Origin: Pseudomonadota bacterium
GTDB taxonomy: Bacteria; Pseudomonadota; Gammaproteobacteria; Pseudomonadales; Oceanobacteraceae
Direction: 5' to 3'
Assembly: GCA_030145845.1 (NCBI GenBank)
Contig: JAIXHJ010000003.1
Span: 248,426-312,425 of the forward strand
Length of the DNA: 64,000 bases
Position numbers and translations under genes: made by a program
Shown: in pieces, positions 10,824 to 19,302 of the stretch
Numbering within the stretch: the first letter of the stretch is position 1
How the letters are laid out: every line of letters starts with the position of its first letter
Notes under the pieces: model-generated
Database searches by the model: none
The model's input: the letters and a program-made list of their open reading frames with translations, nothing else
Told to the model about the DNA's origin: nothing

Positions 10824-11462
10824 TCAGAGGCTGGCCGCCGGGGCGGCGGTAATGGCGCGTATGGTGAGCCGTACCTGTGAGCGGATCATGTCATCCAGCG
10901 GCCAGGAATGCTCAATGCGGTCAAAGATACCGTCGATGCAGAGTGAGGCAAAACCGTGAATGGATGACCAGCACAGGTTGGCCAGCAGGCGCGGTTCGGC
11001 ACGGGTGAATTCACCGCTGCGGATGCCGCTTTCAATCAGTTCCACCAGTACCGTAAAGGAGCGGTTGCCGCTGTCACACAGCTGCGGGTAGCTCTGGCGG
11101 TTGGCGATGGTATTGCCGAACACCAGCCGGTATTTTTCCGGGTTGCTGATGGCGTAGCGGATGTAGGCTTCACCGGCACTGAACAGATTGTCTTCGGCAC
11201 TGGTGCCGGGGGAAATGTGAGCGCTGGTGACCGCGGTCAGCTCATCAAAGGTCTGCCGCGCCAGTTCGGCCAGCAGATCATTTTTATCGGCGAAATGGCG
11301 GTAAGGGGCGGTCTGGGAAACGCCGACGCGGCGGGCTACGGCCCGCAGGCTGAGGTTTTCCGGGCCTTTCTCACGGATCGCCAGTACCGCAGCGTGCAGC
11401 AGGGCTTCTCGCAGGTTGCCGTGATGATAGTTGCCAGTGTGATTGGTTTCGCTGTCGGGCAT
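10824..11462 (-). CDS. TetR/AcrR family regulator with WHG-type C-terminal domain
   Basis: A 212-residue one-component regulator. The N-terminus YHHGNLREALL followed by a helix-turn-helix (LRAVARRVGVSQTAPYRHF, residues about 42-60) is typical of the TetR subgroup with a C-terminal WHG domain. The C-terminal half (about 85-205) is the ligand-binding and dimer domain. It lies downstream of the AraC gene and 2 kb from the RND efflux operon, so regulation of that operon is a reasonable but unproven guess. A perfect 14-base inverted repeat lies 40 bases upstream of its start and may be its own operator. Confidence 0.9.
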   Translation of the reverse strand: MPDSETNHTGNYHHGNLREALLHAAVLAIREKGPENLSLRAVARRVGVSQTAPYRHFADKNDLLAELARQTFDELTAVTSAHISPGTSAEDNLFSAGEAYIRYAISNPEKYRLVFGNTIANRQSYPQLCDSGNRSFTVLVELIESGIRSGEFTRAEPRLLANLCWSSIHGFASLCIDGIFDRIEHSWPLDDMIRSQVRLTIRAITAAPAASL

Positions 11463-11501
11463 GCAGGGTTTTTCCGGCCGGTGTATCCGGCGCTATTCAA
11501 C

Positions 11502-11532
11502 CGGGATTGGTTGACAGCGTCAACCAATCCCG
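11502..11532. promoter_or_regulatory. perfect 14-bp inverted repeat upstream of tetR (operator or araC terminator stem)
   Basis: CGGGATTGGTTGAC and its exact complement are separated by AGC. The element fills most of the 82 bases between the AraC stop and the TetR start. No T-tract follows on the minus strand, which argues against a standard terminator; the TTGAC-centred symmetry and position before the TetR gene argue for an operator. Both uses could coexist. Confidence 0.7.
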
Positions 11533-11544
11533 TGGGCTGAGACG

Positions 11545-12555
11545 TCAGGCCGGTGTGGTATAGCGCTGCAGGATATTTTCCTGCTGGCGGATAGCGGGCA
11601 CGCCATGACGCACCTGGCTGGGTGAGTAACCGCACCATTTTTTAAAGGCTTTGGAGAAGTTGGCGACGCTGGAATAACCCAGCATGCCGGCAACGGCGGT
11701 CACGTTATACAGCCGGCTCTGCAGCCAGTAGCTGGCCTGGATCAGGCGCAACTCTCCCAGCAGTTTCTGGTAATGGGTGCCGCAGTCCTGCAGGCGCCGC
11801 TTGCAGGTGCGTTCACTCAGACCCAGGCGACGTGCCAGTTCATCCAGCGGCGGTGCATCACTCAGTTGCGCGCGCAGCAGGTTGGCCGCTTTGTGGGCGA
11901 TCAGCAGACACTGATGGTGATCGCAGCTGCCTTCGATACCGGGCAGACGGCGTGGCTGATTGCGGTTTTCCAGCCAGTCAGTGGGAAAGCACAGGCCGGT
12001 AAAGGGCTCTGAAGTACGGACTTCCACCGGCAGCCAGGCCGCCAGTGACTGCGCCACGCTGGCCGCCGGCAACGCCAGATACATCTGCCCGTGGCGGCCG
12101 GAAATATCCGCCAGCCAGCGCTGATGCAGCCAGGCCAGTGCCATATAGGTGGCCTGCGGGCGCAGCGCCGGTTCCAGCCCGCTGAGTTCGCGCCAGCGCA
12201 GCTCAACCATGCGGGTGGCGCTGTCGCGCTGACGCAGGTGCAGGTCGAAGGCCAGCAGGGCTGTGGGTTTGTCACCGAAGCCGGGATTCAGATAGCGGTT
12301 CAGTTCAAACGGCTGGCTGCCTTCTTCAAGGGCCAGCGCCATGCCGAAATCCAGTGCCAGATCCTGACACCGGAGTTCTTCCTGAGCCCATTGCAGCAGG
12401 CTCAGCAGGGATGCCAGCGGCACCCGGGCACGGCGGTTGAACAGAGCATCGGCCGGCAACTCAGTGCGCGGCAGCTGCGGTGTTTTCAGTCCTCTGCCGG
12501 CCAGCAGGCGCAGCAGGGTATGCAGGGACTCTGCGGGGCAATGTAAAGCATCCAT
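11545..12555 (-). CDS. AraC family transcriptional regulator
   Basis: A 336-residue regulator. The first 200 or so residues resemble the Arabinose_bd-type ligand domain seen in OruR/ArgR-like activators, and the C-terminal ~100 residues hold two helix-turn-helices: LARRLGLSERTCKRRL and VAGMLGYSSVANFSKAFKKW with the GYSPSQVR ending. It is transcribed divergently from the RND efflux operon with 231 bases between them, which makes that operon the likeliest target. The inducer is unknown. The start has no clear Shine-Dalgarno, and an imperfect stem (12584-12609) lies in its leader. Confidence 0.9.
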   Translation of the reverse strand: MDALHCPAESLHTLLRLLAGRGLKTPQLPRTELPADALFNRRARVPLASLLSLLQWAQEELRCQDLALDFGMALALEEGSQPFELNRYLNPGFGDKPTALLAFDLHLRQRDSATRMVELRWRELSGLEPALRPQATYMALAWLHQRWLADISGRHGQMYLALPAASVAQSLAAWLPVEVRTSEPFTGLCFPTDWLENRNQPRRLPGIEGSCDHHQCLLIAHKAANLLRAQLSDAPPLDELARRLGLSERTCKRRLQDCGTHYQKLLGELRLIQASYWLQSRLYNVTAVAGMLGYSSVANFSKAFKKWCGYSPSQVRHGVPAIRQQENILQRYTTPA

Positions 12556-12583
12556 AAGTATTTATTCATTATTATGTGGTGAG

Positions 12584-12609
12584 ATAAGGGCCTGTCCTTC
12601 AGGCCTTAT
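12584..12609 (-). other. imperfect stem-loop in the araC leader
   Basis: ATAAGG-CCT and AGGCCTTAT pair with a one-base bulge and a seven-base loop about 30 bases upstream of the AraC start codon; function unknown, possibly chance. Confidence 0.3.
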
Positions 12610-12707
12610 TGGAATGTACGTGACTGAGCGGCCGGGACAATGTGCTATCTGGCAAAACTTTTCCCCATTTTGGCGTTAATTAACCCTTGGGCATTATTCC
12701 GTACGAG

Positions 12708-12755
12708 TTGACACTGCTAACATTCGCTGGATAGTATGTTTTCACTGTAAACATA
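12708..12755 (+). promoter_or_regulatory. promoter and overlapping operator-like palindrome of the RND operon
   Basis: TTGACA at 12708-12713 and TAGTAT at 12732-12737 with an 18-base spacer form a good sigma-70 promoter. Overlapping the -10 and the transcription start is TATGTTT, seven bases, then AAACATA (12735-12755), a symmetry of the size bound by TetR-family repressors of efflux pumps. It differs from the palindrome at 11502-11532, so which regulator binds which is open. Confidence 0.7.
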
Positions 12756-12786
12756 TGCCGCCCGTCACCAGAACAAGAGGCCTGCC

Positions 12787-13848
12787 ATGAAACTCCGTTA
12801 TCTCCCTGTTATCCGGGCCTTATGCCTTGGCGCAGCACTGCTGGCGGCACTGCCGCTGCGCGCGCAACCGGCACCGGTTCCGGTGGAAGTCACTGCCGTG
12901 CACTGGCAGGACTATGCGCGGCCGGTACGCCTGAGCGGTGTGCTGGAAAACAAATCGGAGCAGAACCTGGCGTTCAAAATCGCCGGCCTGGTACACCGGG
13001 TGGCCGTGGATGAGGGGCAGTGGGTCAGTGAAGGCCAGTTACTGGCAGCTCTGGACCTGGAAGAAATTGATGCGCAGGTGGCCAAGGCCGGGTCAGTGCT
13101 GGCCAATGCCGAACGTAACCTGCAGCGTTTCCGTTCGCTGCAGGATCTCAACGCCTTATCCATCGACCAGCTGCAGCAGGCCGAAACGCAGGTGGATGTG
13201 GCCCGTTCTGATCTCACTGTGGCCCGTTTTAATCAGCGTCATGCCGTGATCCGCGCTCCGGCTGACGGCCGGGTGCTGAAGCGCTTTGTCGAACGCAATG
13301 AAATGGTCGCCAATGGCCGGCCGGCCTTTCTGTTCGCGGCGCGTAAAAGTGGCTGGGTGCTGCGTGCCGGCGTCACGGACCGGGATATTGTCCGCCTGAG
13401 TATGAACGACCGCGCCAGCGTAACCTTTGATGCCTGGCCGGGGCGGACTTTCCGGGCAGAAATTACCGAGCTGGCCGGGCGGGCTGATGCCAGCCAGACC
13501 TTTGAAATCGAGTTGCGCATTGCGGCGCAGGAACAGACGCCGCTGCTGGCGGGTTTTGTGGGTCATGCGGTGATTACTCCGGCGGCGGCTGAACAGGTGG
13601 TACGTCTGCCGGTATCAGCCATGGTGCGTGCCTGGCCGCTGGCCGATGGCAGCAGTGAGGTGGAAATTTTCGTCGTCAGTGAACAGCAGCGGGCGCAGCG
13701 GCGGCGGGTTTCTGTGCTGCATCTGGATCACGACGCCCTGATAGTCCGTGCCGGACTGGAGGAAGGCGAGCAGGTAGTCACCAGTGGTGCCTCCTATCTC
13801 AGTGATGACCGTGCGCTGCTGCCGGCGCAGACCATCAGCGCAGAATAA
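12787..13848 (+). CDS. RND efflux periplasmic adaptor subunit (membrane fusion protein)
   Basis: A 353-residue HlyD/AcrA-type adaptor linking an inner-membrane RND pump to an outer-membrane channel. It has a signal peptide ending at about RAQ (residue 26); there is no lipobox Cys, so it is probably anchored by the signal or free in the periplasm. Lipoyl-like half motifs flank a coiled-coil hairpin (about 90-150), then beta-barrel and membrane-proximal domains. The next gene, the pump, begins 12 bases after its stop. No outer-membrane factor gene is nearby, so a TolC-like channel must be encoded elsewhere. Confidence 0.93.
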   Translation: MKLRYLPVIRALCLGAALLAALPLRAQPAPVPVEVTAVHWQDYARPVRLSGVLENKSEQNLAFKIAGLVHRVAVDEGQWVSEGQLLAALDLEEIDAQVAKAGSVLANAERNLQRFRSLQDLNALSIDQLQQAETQVDVARSDLTVARFNQRHAVIRAPADGRVLKRFVERNEMVANGRPAFLFAARKSGWVLRAGVTDRDIVRLSMNDRASVTFDAWPGRTFRAEITELAGRADASQTFEIELRIAAQEQTPLLAGFVGHAVITPAAAEQVVRLPVSAMVRAWPLADGSSEVEIFVVSEQQRAQRRRVSVLHLDHDALIVRAGLEEGEQVVTSGASYLSDDRALLPAQTISAE

Positions 13849-13859
13849 GGAGGCAAGTG

Positions 13860-16800
13860 ATGCAACTGCCGGAAATTGCGGTGCGTAATCACCAGTTTAC
13901 CTGGGTGATGTTTCTGTTGCTGGTGCTGCTGGGCGTGGTGTCATTTTTTACCATGCCGCGTTCAGAAGACCCGCAGTTCGATTTTTCTGCCGCCATGATT
14001 AAAGTGGTGAATCCGGGCACTACGCCACTGGATATGGAAAAGCTGGTGGTCGATCCGCTGGAAGAAGCCATTAATGAGCTGGACGATCTGCGCGAAATAA
14101 AAACCTCGGTGGAAGACGGGCTGGCGGTTATCCGGGTGGAATTTTTGTACGGTACTGATCCGGACGATAAATACGATGATGTGGTCAGTGCGGTATCCCG
14201 GGTACGTGATCAGCTGCCCGACAGTATTGTGGCGCTGGATATCGATAAAATTTCACCGTCGGATGTCAGTACCCTGCAGCTGGCGCTGGTGTCTGATCAG
14301 GCCGGTTATCAGGAACTGAAAAAACACGCCGATACGCTGGAACAGAAGCTGGAACGGGTTGGCGGGGTGAAGCGCGTCGATATTGCCGCCCTGCCGGAAC
14401 TGGAAGTGCAGATTCAGGTGGACCAGCGCAAAGTGAACGGCATGGGCATCAGCCTGGATGAAATTTTTGCCGCGGTGCAGAGTGCGGCGCAGAACCTGCC
14501 CGGTGGTCACGCCAATGCCGGGGACCGGCGTTTTACCGTGCGCACCAGCGGCGATTATGAATCGCTCAGCGCCATTGCCGATACCGTAATCCGGGCGCAG
14601 GGACAGCGGCTGATTTATCTGCACGATATTGCAGAGGTTTCCCTGACCGAAAGCCTGCCCAGTTACCGCGCTCATCTGAACGGTGAAAAAGCGGTTTTTC
14701 TGTCGCTGGTACAACGCCAGGGCAGTCAGATTTTTCAGATCCGCGAAGCCGTGCAGCAGGTACTGGATCAATACAGTGAAAAACGCCTGCCGGACGCGAT
14801 TAAACTGCAGGTGGTGATGGATCAGTCACTCAGTGTGGAGCGTCAGATTGATGGCTTTTTTGATAACCTGAATCAGGGTCTGATTCTGGTTGCGGTACTG
14901 TCGCTGATCGTGCTCGGTCTGCGTCCGGCGCTGGTGGTGGTGGCGGCCATTCCGCTGTCGATTTTTATCGCCATTGGCTGGGTGGATCTGAGTGGTTTCG
15001 GTCTGCAGCAGATGTCGATTGTCGGGCTGGTGATTGCTCTGGGGTTGTTGGTGGATAACGCCATTGTGGTGGTGGAAAACGTGGCCCGTCACCTGCGTGA
15101 TGGTGATAACCCGACGCAGGCAGCGATTAAAGGCAGTGCCCAGGTTGCCTGGGCAGTAACGTCCGGCACGCTGACGACGGTGCTGTCATTTCTGCCGATG
15201 CTGCTGATGCAGAATGGTTCCGGCACCTTTATGCGGGCCATGCCGGTCACCGTGGTACTGACCTTATTTGCGTCGCTGCTGATTGCACTGATGCTGACTC
15301 CGCTGCTGGCCAGCCGGCTGGGTAATGCGGCGAAAAAAACCACCCGCGTGCAGAGCGCACTGGAAAGTTTTGCTGCCGGTTTTTATCTGACCTGGCTTAA
15401 CCGTGCGCTGAAATATCCGTTGCGGGTCATGCTGTTGTCTGTACTGATGCTGGCCGCAGCGCTGTCGCTGTTCCCGCTGATTGGTGTCAGCCTGTTCCCG
15501 AAAGCGGAAAAGCCCATGATTCTGGTGAATATTGATATGCCGGAAGGCAGCAGTTTTGCCAGAACCAGTGCCATGGCTGAACGCGTGGAACAGTTGGTGC
15601 GCCGGCAGCCACTGGTGGTGGATATTGCGCGTAATGTCGGCCGTGGTAATCCGCGGATTTATTACAATACGTTTCCCGCCCGCCAGACAGTGAATTATGC
15701 CCAGCTGTTTGTCACCCTCAGTGCGCATGAATTAAATAAAGTGGAACCACTGGTGGCGGAACTGCGTGAGCAGGCGGCAAAAATTCCCGGCGCGCAGATT
15801 ACGGTGAAGGAATTTCTGCAGGGGCCACCGGTGGAAGCGCCGGTGGAAATCCGCATTATGGGTGAAGAGCTGGATGAAATTCAGCGTGTATCGCACGATG
15901 TGGCAGCCATTATGGAGCAGACGCCGGGCGTTGTTGGTGTCGATAATCCGGTCGGCAAATATAAGGTCGATCTGCATGTGCAGATTAACCGCGATAAAGC
16001 CGCCATGCTGGGCATTCCGCTTGACCGTATTGACCGCACCATACGTACTGCGCTGGTGGGGATGCCGATGGGGGTATACCGCGATGATGACGGTGAAGAA
16101 TACGATCTGGTGCTGAGGCTGTCGGAATATCCCCGTCCTGAGCTGGCGACCTTCGATGATATTCAGCTGGCGGCGGCCAGCGGTCAGCTGGTGCCGCTGC
16201 TGCAGCTGGCCAGTATTGAAGCGGAAACCAGTATTGCCCGTTTCCAGCATTTTGATACCGAGCGTATGGCGCGCGTCACCTCCGATGTTTTACCCGGCTT
16301 TACCACCGAAGCGGTCACCAATGATGTGGTCAGCCGGCTGCAGGCTTATGACTGGCCGGACGACGTACACTTTTCGGTCGGTGGTGAACAGGCGAACCGT
16401 AAAAAAGCCTTCGGCGGAATGGCGAAAGCCCTGCTGCTGGCGGTGTTTGGTATTTTTGCCGTGCTGGTGCTGCAGTTCCGTTCTTTTATTCAGCCGTTAA
16501 TTGTATTCGCCGCCATTCCGTTCGCCCTGACCGGGGCACTGGTGGCGCTGTACCTGACCGGTTATACCTTCAGTTTTACCGCCTTTATCGGCCTTACATC
16601 GCTGGTCGGGATTGTGGTGAATAACTCCATTATTCTGGTGGATTACGCTAACCAGATGCGCCGCGACGGCATGGAAAAACTGGAAGCCGTGGCTGCCGCC
16701 GCCCGTACCCGCTTTGTGCCGATTGTGCTGACGACTTTTACCACCATTGGCGGTCTGTTACCGCTGACGCTGTCGGGTTCCAGCATGTGGTCGCCGATGG

Positions 16801-16904
16801 GTTGGGCCATTATCGGTGGCCTGCTGGTGTCCACCTTACTGACCCTGATCGTGGTGCCTGTGCTGTACCGTTTTCTTGGCCGGATGCCGGATGCGGACAA
16901 CTGA
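13860..16904 (+). CDS. RND efflux transporter permease (HAE1/AcrB-type superfamily)
   Basis: A 1014-residue proton-driven pump with the usual twofold layout: a membrane helix at about 12-30, a large periplasmic domain, five more helices (about 335-500), and the same pattern repeated in the second half. The TM4 motif reads LLVDNAIVVVENV, so the second Asp of AcrB's DD pair is Asn here (D399-N400), a known variant in a subgroup whose proteins start like this one (PEIAVRN). The ATG at 13860 is chosen over GTG 13857 because AAGGAGG lies five bases before it. It forms an operon with the adaptor and ends one base before the convergent TonB-like gene. Substrates are unknown. Confidence 0.94.
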   Translation: MQLPEIAVRNHQFTWVMFLLLVLLGVVSFFTMPRSEDPQFDFSAAMIKVVNPGTTPLDMEKLVVDPLEEAINELDDLREIKTSVEDGLAVIRVEFLYGTDPDDKYDDVVSAVSRVRDQLPDSIVALDIDKISPSDVSTLQLALVSDQAGYQELKKHADTLEQKLERVGGVKRVDIAALPELEVQIQVDQRKVNGMGISLDEIFAAVQSAAQNLPGGHANAGDRRFTVRTSGDYESLSAIADTVIRAQGQRLIYLHDIAEVSLTESLPSYRAHLNGEKAVFLSLVQRQGSQIFQIREAVQQVLDQYSEKRLPDAIKLQVVMDQSLSVERQIDGFFDNLNQGLILVAVLSLIVLGLRPALVVVAAIPLSIFIAIGWVDLSGFGLQQMSIVGLVIALGLLVDNAIVVVENVARHLRDGDNPTQAAIKGSAQVAWAVTSGTLTTVLSFLPMLLMQNGSGTFMRAMPVTVVLTLFASLLIALMLTPLLASRLGNAAKKTTRVQSALESFAAGFYLTWLNRALKYPLRVMLLSVLMLAAALSLFPLIGVSLFPKAEKPMILVNIDMPEGSSFARTSAMAERVEQLVRRQPLVVDIARNVGRGNPRIYYNTFPARQTVNYAQLFVTLSAHELNKVEPLVAELREQAAKIPGAQITVKEFLQGPPVEAPVEIRIMGEELDEIQRVSHDVAAIMEQTPGVVGVDNPVGKYKVDLHVQINRDKAAMLGIPLDRIDRTIRTALVGMPMGVYRDDDGEEYDLVLRLSEYPRPELATFDDIQLAAASGQLVPLLQLASIEAETSIARFQHFDTERMARVTSDVLPGFTTEAVTNDVVSRLQAYDWPDDVHFSVGGEQANRKKAFGGMAKALLLAVFGIFAVLVLQFRSFIQPLIVFAAIPFALTGALVALYLTGYTFSFTAFIGLTSLVGIVVNNSIILVDYANQMRRDGMEKLEAVAAAARTRFVPIVLTTFTTIGGLLPLTLSGSSMWSPMGWAIIGGLLVSTLLTLIVVPVLYRFLGRMPDADN

Positions 16905-16905
16905 G

Positions 16906-17559
16906 TCAGGGGGCGCTGTGTTCCGTGACGATGGTCGGGCGGAACACGTAACCGGCCGGCAGTGAGGCCGGCACCGGTGGATAAGGGTTGGCAGCAATGG
17001 CAGCGCGTACTGCCCAGGCATCCAGCGCGGCATTGCCGCTGGAGCGGATCACCTGCACATCGGTGACGACCTGGCGGTAACGGAAGGTCAGACTCAGGCG
17101 GACACTGCCGTTCAGGGTTGCCGGTGCGCTCATGTGTTCACGCAGGTGGGCCAGAAGCCGTTGCTGATAATCCCGTTCCAGCGGGTCGGATGACAGATCT
17201 GCCCGGCCCTCTGCGGTACCGGCGGTCTGCGGTTGTGATGCCGCTGGTGGTTGCTGCTGAGCGGCGCTGGCGGACGCTGTTGAGGCGGATGCTTGTCCGT
17301 CCGTCCGGCTGGCTGCTCGCTGAGCCGCAGGGACTGGCGTTGCTGCCTGGGCCTGACTGGCCGGGGCAGGCGGTGGGGCGGTCTGCAGTTGCGCCTGTTG
17401 CGGTTGTGGCTGGCGCAGTTCGGCATTGATTACCGCTGGAGTGGATGGTGGGGTTTTCTGATCAGGCCATGAAATAAAGAGCAGTGCATGCAGCCCGGCG
17501 GACAGCAGTATCGCGGTCAGCAGGGGCAGGTAACGGGCAGCGGTCAGATCCGGCCTCAT
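16906..17559 (-). CDS. TonB-like energy transducer protein
   Basis: A 217-residue protein with one N-terminal membrane helix (about 10-28), a long periplasmic linker rich in Pro, Gln and Ala (about 38-115), and a C-terminal domain of the TonB type with LSLTFRYRQVVTDVQVIRSSGN and PYPPVP (about 150-205). It would couple the proton-motive force of ExbB/ExbD to an outer-membrane receptor, but no exbBD or receptor gene lies nearby. The second Met (MRPDL) is taken as the start; one four residues upstream is possible. Its stop lies one base from that of the RND pump gene on the other strand, with no terminator between. Confidence 0.75.
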   Translation of the reverse strand: MRPDLTAARYLPLLTAILLSAGLHALLFISWPDQKTPPSTPAVINAELRQPQPQQAQLQTAPPPAPASQAQAATPVPAAQRAASRTDGQASASTASASAAQQQPPAASQPQTAGTAEGRADLSSDPLERDYQQRLLAHLREHMSAPATLNGSVRLSLTFRYRQVVTDVQVIRSSGNAALDAWAVRAAIAANPYPPVPASLPAGYVFRPTIVTEHSAP

Positions 17560-17591
17560 GGCTGCATGCAAAGCCTCCGTCGGCGCTGTGG

Positions 17592-18611
17592 TTATTCGTC
17601 GGTCAGTACCTTCGCCTGATAACCGGCTTCGGTCAGAATGTAAGCGGCAGCTTCTGCCCGCCCTTCACCACAGACCACGTAAATAAAGGTTTTCGACAGT
17701 TCGTTCAGGCGGCTGCGCAGTTGTCCCAGCGGAATACAGCGGGCGCGCGGCAGCGGGCTGACACTGGCTTCGCGCGGCTGACGCACATCCAGCAGGATGG
17801 TGCCGGTATCGCCTTCATCAATCAGACTCTGCAGATCCTGAGCGCTGACGTATTCCAGCACCGGGCCTTTCAGCAGGGTATTGAAGTCTTCTTTGGTGAG
17901 CACCATCAGGACGCCGTCACTGCTCATGGTTACGCTGGCATTGCGCGGCATGTGACTGATCAGGGCATCTTCACCAAACAGGGCGCCATGACTGAGGGCG
18001 GCGAGTATTTCAGCTTTGTTATGGGTTTTGCGGGTCACCACGGCTTTGCCGCTTTTGATGACGTAGCACTCGTTGCCTTCTTCGCCTTCGCGCACGATTT
18101 CTTCCCCCAGACTGACTACCCGTTCGCTGAAACGGCTGAGCAGTTTCTGGATGTTGGCCGGCGGCACGCGGTTGAACAGATCGGAGGTCAGCAGGGTTTC
18201 CAGCCAGTCGGCTTCACTTTCGTCCAGCTCATAAGACTGACGCAGTTCGGACCAGGTGGTGATCAGTTCCAGGTGCTGGCGGCGGATCGCAAACAGCAGG
18301 CAGGGGCTCTGAGTGACAGCGGCACAGCGGTGAATGGCGTGGCTGGCGTCCAGGGCGAGGAAGTTTTCATCGTCATCACCCTGAATGCGGGTGATATTAA
18401 AGCGCTCATCCGCCAGATCAATTTCGCCACTGAGCAGAAAATGGCATTCACTGTCTTCGGCGCCACGTTTAAACAGGATTTTGTTGGCATCCACACGATA
18501 AGGGCGGAAATGCGGCAGCAGTTCACTGACTGTCCCGGCGGACAGCTCGTCAAAAGGGATAAAGCGCTGAATCTGTTCCGGCGTGAGCTGAATGCCGGTG
18601 TTCTCTTCCAT
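17592..18611 (-). CDS. double cyclic-nucleotide-binding domain protein fused to rhodanese
   Basis: A 339-residue cytoplasmic protein in three parts: a first cNMP-like domain (about 15-125) that lacks a clear phosphate-binding cassette; a second (about 140-250) with a good cassette FGEDALISHMPRNASVTM including the Arg that contacts the cyclic phosphate; and a rhodanese domain (about 255-339) with Cys314 in CGEGRA, a complete six-residue active loop. It has no DNA-binding domain, so it is not a Crp-type regulator. Combination suggests sulfur transfer or redox chemistry gated by cAMP or cGMP; that is inference. I start it at the ATG before MEENTGIQL; an open frame continues 59 codons upstream but covers the promoter region shared with the divergent membrane protein gene. 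Confidence 0.85.
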   Translation of the reverse strand: MEENTGIQLTPEQIQRFIPFDELSAGTVSELLPHFRPYRVDANKILFKRGAEDSECHFLLSGEIDLADERFNITRIQGDDDENFLALDASHAIHRCAAVTQSPCLLFAIRRQHLELITTWSELRQSYELDESEADWLETLLTSDLFNRVPPANIQKLLSRFSERVVSLGEEIVREGEEGNECYVIKSGKAVVTRKTHNKAEILAALSHGALFGEDALISHMPRNASVTMSSDGVLMVLTKEDFNTLLKGPVLEYVSAQDLQSLIDEGDTGTILLDVRQPREASVSPLPRARCIPLGQLRSRLNELSKTFIYVVCGEGRAEAAAYILTEAGYQAKVLTDE

Positions 18612-18780
18612 GTGATGAAAGCCCGTCTGTCGGTTAATTAAGAATTTTATAAGTCTGGCACAATATAGCAGACGCTGCGGATAAGATGAGTGACTGCACT
18701 GACAGCGGGGGCGGGCACGGGAACCTGATGCGCCCGCGGCAATCGGATAAACAGAGTATCCGATTGCTGTGGAGGCATTG

Positions 18781-19302
18781 ATGAACACACAGACCCTGAT
18801 CCGTAAGCCGGCCGCTGATACGGCGTCAGCAACACTGGTATCCCGTTACCGTATCGGCCTGGCGCTGCTTTTTTCCGGCATATTTCATGTTCTGGCGCTG
18901 GTGCTGGTGGGAATGTCGGTCACTACGTTTGTTGGCGGCCTCGGCGATCCGGCGGTGGATATGACGACGCTGGTGATCAAGTCAATTAATGCGCTGGTGA
19001 TAGCTCTGGCCATGTACGAGCTGGGCATGGGGGTGGGGAAGGAGTACACCTCGGAAGAGGCCGGAGAGAACATCTATCAGAATATCCGCCGTACCATCAC
19101 CCGCTTTGTCGGCACTGTGTGCATTGCGCTGGTGCTGGAAGCGCTGATTATGATCATTAAATACAGTCAGCTCGAACTGGCCGGCAATCTGTATTATCCG
19201 GTCGCCATCCTTGGTGGCTGTGCCCTGCTGCTGATTGCGCTGGGCGGATTCCTGGCGCTGACTCAGCGGCTGGTGCCGGAATCTGCTGCTTCAGAGGCGT
19301 GA
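18781..19302 (+). CDS. hypothetical four-helix inner-membrane protein
   Basis: A 173-residue protein with four predicted membrane helices (about 24-46, 60-80, 105-127, 138-160) and a short acidic loop EYTSEEAGENIYQNI between helices 2 and 3. I do not recognise a named family with certainty. GGAGG lies close before the chosen ATG. It is divergent from the cyclic-nucleotide/rhodanese gene (169 bases apart), so the two may be co-regulated. Its last 40 bases overlap the 3' end of the DUF502 gene on the other strand. Confidence 0.8.
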   Translation: MNTQTLIRKPAADTASATLVSRYRIGLALLFSGIFHVLALVLVGMSVTTFVGGLGDPAVDMTTLVIKSINALVIALAMYELGMGVGKEYTSEEAGENIYQNIRRTITRFVGTVCIALVLEALIMIIKYSQLELAGNLYYPVAILGGCALLLIALGGFLALTQRLVPESAASEA

